A stretch of 64,000 bases of DNA from Cinclus cinclus (Eukaryota; Chordata; Aves; Passeriformes; Cinclidae). Below the pieces are notes generated by a model that saw only the letters and a program-made list of their open reading frames with translations, ran no database searches and was not told the origin of the DNA. Where the stretch lies: NCBI RefSeq assembly GCF_963662255.1, contig NC_085048.1:95939729-96003728 (forward strand), read 5' to 3'. Of the stretch, positions 39,901-51,900 are shown in pieces; within the stretch, counting starts at the first letter, position 1; each line of letters opens with the position of its first letter. A program made the position numbers and the translations under genes.

Positions 39901-42900
39901 CTTTGAAATGAGTTCTGGAAGATTTTATTTATGCTTCTGTTAACCTACAACTGTCCTCAAGGGAGAAGACTTCTCAGATTATTTAGCCCCTCTCTCTGTG
40001 TATGAACTGTCTTCCTAGCTCAGAGGGACTTGCCCATGTGTGTCATTTCAGCTCTAGCTAAATATGAGACCTCATCCTGCTCATCAACAGAGTGTGATTT
40101 GCACTATTAAGTCAATACCATTAACTAGAATTAGGTTCAGGGAACCTTCATAGATGCACAATGTGAAAGAACTGCACGTAGCTCTAAGAATTATTTCCTT
40201 TATCCCTTACAGTCCCCCCTCTGCAATAACTGTTAATTTCTTCCTATTTATATTTAATTATTTCCCTACCCTCACACTGAGATGAAGTAGCCATATATAA
40301 AACAATAGTTGCAACTGCAGTGCTTCTTTAAACTAGGGTGTTATGAAAATTTCAGACCAGAACAAAAATTCCACCTGCACAAGGATATTCTCAGAGAACC
40401 TTGGTACTACCAATGTCTCTATCTGTATTTTAAAATTGGTAATTAAATTGAGGCTTTGTAAGGAACAGACTTTATACAGGTCAGATTTCATCAGATAAAT
40501 TTTACCAACCTGCTGCCAAATCCACTCTTACAATGATCCTTGGAATCATTGCTCTGACAGGCCCCTTTGATCTAACAGTCAACTCTTGGCTTTTCATTCT
40601 CCCAGGGTGCCAGAAATGGCTGATTTTTAATGTGCAGCAAATAAGAACTAAAATCTCTCATCTCTTCCCAGATCTCTCCCAAACACCAGCAAAAGAGAAT
40701 CACAGACCTTACCAATGAAAAAGCCCTTTTTACTTCTCCCTTCTTCTACTGCTGCACCAAGAAGACTTACACCTAGAGGCTTGAAACAGTCTCTTAAAAT
40801 ATTAGTGGGATTATATTGCTGTCTCTTGCTTAGCTTGCCCCCCTTCTTTATTTGTTTTTAAATGTGCATAACCAACCTACTTTGCAGTACAAAACACTGA
40901 GCTTCTGGTTTTTCCCCATGCAATAAACTGAGATGCAGAGTTTGAACATCCTGGCTGCACCTAGACCATGGAGGCTCACTCCCCTGATGATGCACAAAGG
41001 AACTGAGGGGCTGAGGGATGAGTTACTGCTGTGTTTTGAGAAAGAAAGGAAAGCCAAGTGCAGTACCACGTGTGCACTGGGGTTAGTACACTGGGGGTGC
41101 AAGGCTGGTATAAACCTACAGTGCTTCATTTTGCAAAGAGAACAATTCTGTTTAATGATAGGCTGATTAACCTCCTTTACAGTGACTGAGCAGACAACAT
41201 ACAGGCATCAGGGGAAGGAGGGAATGGGTGGATGCACATAAAAAGACTCATTTGTTTTAACAGTGTGTTCTAAAGATGATTACTTTTTGTGAGCTCAGTT
41301 TGCAGCGTCCATGTAATTCCTCGTAGAAAGTCTCTCCACAAAGCAAATCTTTCATTGTTCTTTGTTCTAAAAATAAAATAAGCACATGCCAGGGATGCTG
41401 GCATTTCGGACCAAACCTCCTGGAAGTGGTGTGCTCACGATGCAGGAAGGGAATTCAAAGGAAAATAAATGGCAGTTATTAGCAGTAGTTACAAAGCAGC
41501 ACAATGCAGCAGGTTAAAAACACAGAAAACAAAAGGAAATCTGAGCTTGCTTTACTTAGAGAGACAAAAACCCCTCATTTTGAATAACAATTCAAATCCT
41601 AGCAGGAAAATTCATCCTCACTGCTGGATCAAATGGAGAAAGATGAAAGAAGCGGGGGCAAAAGCAGCAGCTGCTGAGAAGCTGCTGCTGAGCAAAGTGA
41701 ATCACTGTGAAATAGGGTGAGAGGCCCAGATTAGTTAGGTGCATCCCATACCAGAGCCTCTGCTCCTGCTCCCCTGGGCACTTTCTCCAACACTGAGATG
41801 GGGGACAAGGTCTGACTGGACAGGTACAGCACCCACAGGAACTGCTCTGCCTCTGCTCCTCTGTCCATTGTGCTGCTTGTTCTTGTTTTGGGGTTTGTTT
41901 TTTAAGTAGTGCTCTGTTCATCACACTACAAAACTCAGCTTCCAACTCTTCCATGAAATAATATGACAGACTCTAAAAGCCTACTTTAACAGGTCACTTT
42001 TTAACTCCCCTGTGGATTCCACGCTGTCCTGGTTCCACTGTCTGATCCTACCTGGGACTATTGCACCCTTCTTACACTAAAATCTCCAAACATAAAGGGA
42101 GGATGGACAGACATGAAACCAAACTCAGAGCCTGGCTTTCCATACAGCTTCCAGAACCTCTACCCTCAAGCCACAGAGCAGACAAACCCTTTTCCTCATA
42201 CAAGACTAAACCTCTACTGCTCTAAGGGGCTAATAGGGCAGGATCTTGACATTCCAGGTTGCCCGCTTCATTTTTTTCCCCTCCAATTTATGCTAGGAGG
42301 CTGCAACATTAGGATGAAGGATGCTCCTAAAGAAAATATTGAGAGCTATTGTCTGAAGCACCAGGGGTCATTCCTCACTGATCCCAGGTAGACTACTCAC
42401 ATGAGAAAGGGGAGGTAGAGGGAGGGTCACAGTCCGGTGATACACCACTGCATATTAAACACAGACAATTTCATAGTACAGTTGGATTGAAATAATCCTG
42501 TTAAAACCCAGAATTGAAATACAGCTCCAGTGACCTTATAATGACCCTCTAGGAGAGAAACAGCTTTCAATTCAACTTAACAGTTTTTTTAGTCTTTTTT
42601 GCATTTCAACAGAGCATTCCTCTTGTGTATTAATGGCTGTGACAACTGGGACTTCACAGCAGTGACACATGACCATGCATGTAACCAGTCAAAGCTCAGC
42701 TGTGCAAACTGGTTTTGGAGACATATAGAGGAGCTTTCTTTTTCTCCTGCATATTTAAATTCTGTCTAGTGTCAGATGCAGGTATGTTTCCAAAACTTTC
42801 CCAGTGACAGGGCTCCAGCACAGCAGCCCAGAGGCACACGAAGCAGCCTGGCCGTGAAGGTTTGCCAGAAACCAAGAGCAATGTTCCCATGACAGCAATG

Positions 42901-45900
42901 GGCATGGCCTGGACCCACACAAGCCCTGAGCTAACAACAACATCACACACAACTGCCTACAGGTTATTCCTGATTTATCTGTCCCAGGCAGAGCGGCGGG
43001 CCCCAGCATGGTACACAGCTGTGATGCACTGCAGGTACCTTTGTGCCTGCTTCACTTTGGTTTGTATTTCTACAGGACAGACCAACCCTCAGGTAGGCAG
43101 ACCTGGATGCAGAATGCAAGAAAAAAAGGCAAGACCACTTCTATCCCTCCAATTTACACTGCAACTGGAAGGATGCCTACAGAACAGCATCCTACCTCAG
43201 CCTCTGCCTAAAATACTAGGGTTAAGAGTCTACATCAGCAAGTTGCCATATCTTTAATTTCTATCCTGTTTCTACATGTTCTGATTTCACTTATTTACTT
43301 TAACCTAGAAACTGCTTGAGGCACTACCTGTGTCTGTGTCTTTCCATCTGTGTACAGTACTGTGCACAAATTCTCACATTCCACACGAATTCATCATAAA
43401 CAAACAGCTTGTAAGCTTGGTCCAACACAGACAGATCCAGAACCTCTTCCTAATTCAACCTGGTACGCAGCACCCTGACTGCTGGAGGATGAGCACTGTG
43501 GAGCAGAGAGCTTATAATTCAAAATTCCCACATCCTTCCTGGTGATTAAAAATATTATTCTAATAGCAAAAGGTTCAGCCCAAACTCTTCTTTTGTTCTG
43601 CCACGAAGTGTCAGAGCAGTGGGAAGACCCCAGCTGACAGCAGAAAGTAAATTGTCTGGGACAAATGAAAGGGGAGGGGGGAAGGAACAACTTACAAGGG
43701 GTTTTCTGCCACATTAATAGCCAGGCAAAAGGAAAACCACACAGTGTTAGTAGAGTGAACACCTGACTCAGCCGTCCATACCCTCAGGGTGACAAAGTCT
43801 GGAGTACCGAGGACAGAGCGTGGAGACGGGGAAAATGCAGGGTTTATGGAATCGTAAGAGAGGAATTTTTCAGCTGAATTAACAGTCATGTGGTAGATGT
43901 GCTCAAAGTTGCTCGGAGAGGAGATCAGACGGGAGTGATGATGAGGGAATTGATAAGGGGAACGCTGCTATCAAAGACAACAGAGAGAGAAAGCAATGAA
44001 GGATGGTCGTACAGGTTACACGGGCACGAGCAGTTCCACAAGAGCAGTGAAACACAGAGCAGGGACAGCAGACAGCAAACCCTGCTGGCTGTCAGCACGC
44101 AGGGTCTGACACTGCCACCCCCGGTCCTCTGAGCACCTTCCTGACACAGAGCCTGATGGGCCTGCTGCCCTTGCTGCTGCTAAAACATTAGAAACAAATA
44201 AAACTTTTAACTCATTGGGAATCGATTCTAATATTTATTATTTTTTGATATTTCAAAGAGCACCACAGTTGTAAAAGGTGCTTTACAGACAGTTGAAAGC
44301 ATCAATTCCCTGCCTTGAGGAGCTTACAATCTAAAATAGATATAACACAAACAAAGGAAGGTGAACACAGGTGAGGTGGTGTGGGGAGAAGAAAAGATGA
44401 GCATACACAGCAGTTAGAGATAATTAAGAGGTTTCCTTCTGTTATTCATGCATTTTAGTGATTCCATTAAAATTATCACCCGTACAACAAACACAGAGTA
44501 TTTCCAACAGGAGGGAGCAGTGTTTTGACAGGGTGGGAAGGTGAAGAGATTAGTGTCAGACCACTGGGACAAGTCCCTCTCAGCAGACAGGTGACCAAGG
44601 CCCATGTCCTGCTCCACACTGGCTTAAACCCAGGGGAGGAGGTTTAAACTTGGCACTGCCACCCCTGTGCTGCAGAGGGTGAGGCCCTTCCTCAGCACAA
44701 AAAGTGTGAAAGCATTGGGAAATTCAAATATTTTTAATAGGTCATCTGAGCAGCATGCTCCCAGAATGTGATGTAGAGAAGGAGAGGGGAGAAATAACCC
44801 TGCAAATTAAACAGGAACAATTTCTAATTAATCTCTACAGAATGTGCTGACACAAGTGCTCGTATAATTTAAAGTCATCTAAATCCAGATTTAATGGAAG
44901 AGATTTTCAAGGCTCGGTTTCCCTCCCTGTGCCATCTGTACATACTCAGTCAGCCTGCAGCGGGCTGGTTTCCTACGGACACCAGCAAATCAGAACACCT
45001 TTTCTTCTTTCTAAGTTCCTCTTCCCCTCATCCAATTGATTTCATCACCTTAAAACATATTTCTGAGTAACATTAAAAATGTTAGGACTTAAAATATAAA
45101 ATATGGTAAAAATATAGTTTACCCCTCCACTAAACCTAAGGCACTACTTTTTGTATGTGGAAAGTATTAAAGTCTGGAAGAACATTAAGTCACATCCCAA
45201 TACATATTATATCAAACATTATTGTTACTGTTCATTTCAGCTGGTAAAATCCAACTTTTTTTTTTTTTAACACACGGTTATTATGAGGCTTTGCCTGTTA
45301 ACCAAAACATCAATTACCACATTATGGCATATAAGACATAATATACATTAAATTGTTCTCAGTAACTTAAGCAGCATCTAAATACCAGTACAAGAAGCCA
45401 CCATTCCAAAATGGTCCAGGACAGCAGACTTTGCTGAGGTCTCTGCTCAGAACAGAGAACTGAAGCAAAGCCAGCTACATTCCTAAAAGCCAATAAGGGA
45501 GATATGGCAGTGTCTAAAACCACAAGCTAAAAAAGCAGAGGGTAGGCCAGCTGCAGATCATGAAAATATTTAGCCAGCATTCATGAATGTGAGAAAGCCA
45601 CAATATGGCAACATTTTAAAAATGATACTCCATGGAACTTTCTCCATAGATTCCACCATTAGATGCATGCATGGGGTTCCCATTTTCTTTAAAGAATACC
45701 AAATATAGATAAATATTCATTTACTCTAAAAGTTTCTCAATTGAAACAAGCAAAGCTTCACACATCATCTAGAATGGAAGTAGAATGGCTCATGTATAAT
45801 GAGGTCAAACTGAAGCATAATGTTCAAATATAATGGCAGTCAAGACCAGCTTTTGCATATAAAAATACTTAGGCATGCAGAATATGAAAGCAAAATCAAT

Positions 45901-48900
45901 CCTGTACATCTGATGTACACAGAGAGGTGGTCTGTGCTGCAGTAAGTGCAGTTCCAGATTTCAGATCTTCACTACAAAGGAGCATCCACGATAAAGTGGC
46001 TTCAAGGGACAAGAGGGCAGAAGGGAGGCCAGACTGTACGGCCAGGTTAATTGGTGACAGGCTGCTAGGGAAGAAAAACATGTAAACAAATAAGTTTGGG
46101 GATACACTAACAGGAACGATTCTAAATTGTACAGAACAAGACAACGACCCAGATGCACAGGAATAAAACACAAATATGTACTGATTACTGCTCTGCTAAT
46201 AGGAAACAACAGCTTCTGGTTTCTGCTGTGGGGCAGCTCACAAACTTGTGCGCCAAAGCCAGACCGTGAGTGCTCACCATGAAGAAAAGAAGGATGCACA
46301 TTTACAGTTGCCTGAAACCTCCTAAATCTGATCTCTCTGAGCCTTGGGCATGGTTCTGCCCAAACACCAGGGCTCTACTGAAGTCAAGGGTGTCTGTTCA
46401 TAGAGAGAACAATGTGGGACAAGGCCAATAGACTGCAGCTTCCCACAAACACACCTGAGTGTCTGGTGCATACAAAGAAAACTGGAAAACACTGGAAAAA
46501 AACACAGAGAGAAAGCATCTTTCCCCCTTGTGTGGCTGCACCAGCAAGGGCACACAAACAGGTGGATATGGTATACACAAACAGGCACCTGATTTAATAC
46601 ATCAAATAGTGCAAAAGACTTTTAAACACTCTCTTTATTCTGGTTACAACACAAATTAAACTCTCTACAGCTGGTCTTTTAAAAGACATCATTAAAACAG
46701 TGGTGGGCAGAAAGCAGGCAGGCTCTGCTCTTACCAGGTCAGGTTTAGAGCAGCACAAGTGCAGGTCCCCTCCTGCCCACAGACACAGCCCAGCCCACTC
46801 ATCAAGGGCCAGCACTACCAATTCTAACTCTGCTTCTCTCAGTTCTTGGCATTGCCCCTTAATAAAAGGCAGCGGGGTTGAAAAGATTTGTTTTTTCCTG
46901 ATTCCCACTGCATCTGTGAAGTGAATATGTGTATATTAATTAATAAATATAAATACATATATACAAAATTGCCATTTGATTTATAACATTCGTCTATGTG
47001 TGCTGGATAAAAGCTGGGCTGGGCTAGCTATTTAGTTTGTGACAATCTCATTTAACACAGACATTAAAACATCTATTCTCTATTAAAACCTATTTATACC
47101 TAAGACCTTTTTGCCCATACAGCACTATACTGACTTCAGTGACAGCTCATGCAGGGTGAAAAATTTCTGTTGGTAGATCCAGCCAAATTTGAAGGTGCCC
47201 AAATAAACCTGAAGAAACTGCAAATGTAAATCCCCACTCCACTCTTTCATGCACTTTCTGCACTCCAGTACCCCACAAAAAAAGAAGCTGCACCACCTAA
47301 AATAGCTGGAGGAAGACAATTTCAGAAGACTATTAGCCTTGCACTGCTTGCTACCCCCAGCCTCAGCCCCAAAAATGTATTGTACCATTCACTTCTACAA
47401 ACAAGAACAGGCATTCCCAGAGTAAAGTGCTGCAATCTTTCCTGAAGTTTGTTAAAAACAAATACTTTCTCTGCTGAACCATGCTAATCTATTAAAAAAA
47501 CCACAAAGAAGATGTTCGAGCTGCAAAATCAGGACGCACACTTAGCAGCACAGAAATCTCCCAACTTCTCACTTTTTGGGAATAATGTATAAAACTGGTG
47601 AAATAATTCCATGTCCTGGAAAAGGAACCACCATACAGATGAACTGTACACAGGGTTGGATGATTATTCTTTACCTTGTGTACTGATTCTCCAGGAAACA
47701 TCCTCTGTTTCCATGCCCTCTTCTGATTTTAAATTTCTTTCCAACAAGGGTTAGATTCTATATATAACAGCAAATGCCCACACAACTCCTTTTCTTCTAT
47801 TTTTGTGCCTGAGAAACAAAGTTCTTAGTCTGGAACAGATTAAATGAGAACTCAGTCCAGGCAAATACTTTACAGGAAGCTGTTAGAAAAGAAAAAGCTG
47901 CCTGGACTGAAGTAGCTCTTGACAGAACATTTATTTCCTAATTTCAAGTTACATTTTCAAATTCACACACTTTCAAGTCCCATACTCAAAGCAATTCTGC
48001 ACCAATTAAGTTAGGAATACAAATACAACATGACATTGCAAGGAGCCAATGGAAAAATATGCAATTAATTTGCTTTGTCTTGCAGTGATATATCCCAGCA
48101 TTAAGATTGATACTTGCAAAAAGGAGGTTTTAATAACTTTTTAAAAAGAAGCTGAAACAGTGGAACAAGTGCAGGAATCAACAGTTGTACACATTTTCTA
48201 AATCTTCTCATCACTTTTAAGTGTGGAAAGTGACTCATGAATTTTTTTCAAAGCATCATATTGGTTGTTAATAGCACAGTACCAGTCCTAACTTGAAACA
48301 GGACCTGTGAGCTAATACAAGGAAATCAGAATGGATTCAAAGCTGAAAGCCATTGAGAGATGACATTGTTGAAGAAATTACGTAAAAAAAATCCCCTTCT
48401 ATAGATAGAACCATTCTTTGTTTTACACTTGTCAAATGTGGGGCTGGACTAAGAGTCCTTGCAGCTTTTGATTGCCATGTGTGTGTGACACAGGATGACT
48501 TTTGCTCTATCTGTAGAGGTAGCAGATTATTTTCTCTGCTTACGAAAAGCCACAAATAGTTAAAAAAACTTACCAGAAATGAAGAAATGAAGAAAGGCTC
48601 AAATCTACATTCTACCCAGAGAATGATCATTCTCTGTCTAACATTAGACACATGCAATCTTGTATCATGCCAACATACCTGCCAACATCTCTTACATCTG
48701 TCATGTGCTTTCTAGAAACAGTTCCTTCATTATGCGTTCATTTATAAAAATGATTATCATTTACACACATACAGTACTGTTTTTTCTCATTACACCAAAT
48801 ATATTTGTTGTTGAGAGGCTTTTCAGTGTGTCTAATACAAGCTTTAAAGTAAATCAAACTGCAGACTTTACAGTCAAGTGCAACATAAGATACCATTTGC

Positions 48901-51900
48901 TTCAAAAGTGAGGTAAAATGAGTATCCAAAGACCAAAGATTAGCTCCTAAGATCCTAAACAAGTGCAACCGGATGTTGCCCTTTATTTTCCAGTCCTATT
49001 TTAATTTCCTTTGCACTTTTCAGCATCAGAAAATCCCAATTTCAGCACCTACTTCCTGCTTTCTTGCACAAACTCCAAGCAGTAATGATGATCATTTTAG
49101 ACAGCAGCTCTGTGCTAATACCTGAGTCCTATGCTGGAACAAATTGCATCTGTTTTTATCATAACATCTCATCTTTCTTACAGTGCTAATTAGCATCTTC
49201 TGAATCACATCTGTATCACTGCAGATGTGCTTGGAAAACAATACAGAACACATAAACACACAAAAGATGCTCAAGGTAGCTTGAAGCAAGCAGTATGGCA
49301 CTTCTTATGAGCAAAGCATTAATTAGTCTTTAGCTCGTCACAGATTTCAGTAACTTCCAAGTGATTATTTCCTACGTGAGGTTTTATGGAAATGAACATG
49401 TGCTATTACACATTTCCTTTCTCCATTTTTCAACTTAAAAGGTTAGCTTTTATGCAAGAAGTCCTATTTCACTGAGACTACTTAGTTTGGAGAGAACAGG
49501 AAAGATAGCATGTTTGGCATGGAAAGAAATTTGAGCAGTACACATTACTGAATTGCTACAGCAAAATAGGCTGTGAAGAAATAGTCTAAGTTGGTGCTAA
49601 AGATGGGAAAATAAAAAAGGAATTGAACTACAGTTCACCAAGAAAGGAATTTCTCTTTCCATACCCAAAGAGAGCACAGGCTCAAATAATGTAAATTTTG
49701 CCCCTTCACATGGGTCATAAAAATTATCACTGTGAGACTGTCTTAAAACTCCAGGGGCATTAGGCACTCCTCCTCCTCCCCTACTAAATGCCTGTCATGC
49801 TCCTTGCGTGAATTTTATTACATGCAGCAGAGCATTTTTAGCTCCATTCCCCTCGTTACACTGTTCCTGATAGGAAATACATCACTGATTATACATTGAA
49901 ATTGCACTTGTTTTTCTCTCAATTATTTGCAGCCTCTGCAGCAGTCAGTCACTCCCACATATCCTTTTGTACTTACCATTGGGAGATCTTTGAGAATCTG
50001 TATGCCATCTCCTGGACCCATATGTGCTATGTGGTTAAAATTAGTTGGGTTAGAAATTAACTTATTTCTCATTTCTGGATCGCGTAGCATCTCCCTGGAA
50101 GAGAAGATATTTGTTTAGCTATTTCCTTCAAGGTGAGGATGGACATTTATAAAACACATACAGCTTTGATTATCAGATATTTTAAAATGGAAATTAACCA
50201 GTCCTTTCCAACCTGAACAATTCCATGAGTCTATGACTGCATTTTACCATATTAACTGTGATGAACCCCTGCTGTCAGTACTGGTGTGGAGAGGGTTCCA
50301 GCTTGAAGAGAGGGCAAGGGGCCAAGATAAAAGAATGCTGTTTGGGGCCTAACAGCCCATGCCCAGTAGTTACTAACATTCACAGAATGAGCTGATAAAA
50401 AGCTCTGTAAGATGAATAAAAGTCAACTTACATTACAAAGTGGAGATGAAAATGAAGTATAAAATATGAAAATAGAATTAAAATAATACTGCACTACCTT
50501 TCTCTGTCTCTGGTCAGAATTAAAAGCTCTTCAAAATGACAAGGATGCATTTCAGAATTCAGAATAAATAAATTTTAAAGAGACCAAATGTCAATCAACT
50601 GCAAGAACAAGAAATGGAATTTTTTTCTCCACTGCATACAGTTGTTACTTTCCTTAGAGTCAAAAAGAAAGACCAACCTGCAGCCAACCAACGGTACAAG
50701 ATGTTGGAAATTAGAAAAGTGAAATACTCAGTTCATGAAGTGTGGCTTAGCACAGTAGCAGGTCACTTCTAGTGTGTGACAGCAAAAGGTCAATAACATC
50801 CTCTGTGAACACTGCGAGTAGTGCAGACCTGCTTCTGTTGCCATTTAGGAAAATATTTGTAAACCTGCTAAACACTCCCAACAAAAATACACCCTGAAGT
50901 CCTATGCCCCCCAAAGTGGTGAGTTTTGTCAGATTTATAGAAACTTCATGCAGTTATATCTATAAATCAAAGAAACAGATGTCTTGGAATATTGCTGAGA
51001 GGAGAATCTCCTTCAGAAAGAAAAGCAGAACCAGAGTCTCAGAGAAATTAATCCATATGCACAGTTAGCAAAATACTCTCCTTTTGCAAAGTGTTTATTG
51101 GAGAACTTTATATATACACAGTGTATGTGCACACCTATGCACCTGCATACAGTATGTGGAGGCATGCATTCCAAATGACAGCTGTTTCACATAATTCATC
51201 TGAACTAATTGTGCATCCAGTGCATATCCATAGCCAAACCGGTATTAACACAACTTAACACAGAGGATTAACAGGGTAGAGAAGAGACAGGAACACTTGA
51301 AGGGCCATTCCAGAAAGCCACACATGAAGCACGACCCTGGCATCAGTCAGTGTCCATCAGGGCCTACAGGCATGGACAGAAGACAAGTACAGGTGGAATA
51401 CAGACCTCCTCTGCTGCATCCTCTCCTCCTCGGGCACGCGGAAGGAGTAGCGGCGCTTGTTGTTGATGTTCCGAACCATCTGCTTCCGGCTGTTGTCTGA
51501 TGTCTCAGGCACCACCAGTTCATCCCCCTCTGAAATCAGCACAAAGATGGCAATGCACTGGGGCAGCTCCTTAGGTATTCATGGAATTTGAGTTTCAATA
51601 CTTTCTACCTCTGCTCTGCAGAGGACACTATCCCTTTCCCATCAAACCTGAACAAATGTTCTTTGGTTTATGGGTTTCCTTGGCCACTATCTACTACTCT
51701 GTTAAGTAGCAACAGACTTAACCCTTCTTCAGACATGACCTGCCACACCTGTGTTTTCAAAACACAACTGATACATTCTTGGAAATAAATATTTTGGTGG
51801 GTAGGAAGGGAATCTGAGCCTTGTCTCAAAACTCCCCTGGCAGTTGTCACTGAAAATCACTAGAAGAGTCTTGTTCTGCCAACTGTCTGGAAACTGAATG

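Larger units (their letters stand above)
39106..49976 (-). other. CDC42BPA intron, 10.9 kb, after the CRIB exon
   Basis: The largest intron in the window. It holds a (CA)n run at its 3' end (39114-39132), the predicted cassette exon (43782-43967) and a putative old repeat at about 44220-44345. The rest is AT-rich sequence without recognised features. Confidence 0.85.
50095..51405 (-). other. CDC42BPA intron before the CRIB exon, 1.3 kb
   Basis: Holds a CR1 3' tail (about 50203-50238) and an LTR-like block (about 50258-50440). The rest is AT-rich and featureless. Confidence 0.8.

Noticed and set aside
43692..43889. Taking the minus-strand frame starting at the Met at 43889 as a separate small gene
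   Set aside because: The open frame extends upstream to the acceptor at 43967 with better motif content, and past the donor it reads into intron. An exon explains it better.
43890..44132. 80-codon + strand frame overlapping the cassette exon
   Set aside because: It is a shadow on the opposite strand; the splice signals and CRIB-like content are on the minus strand.
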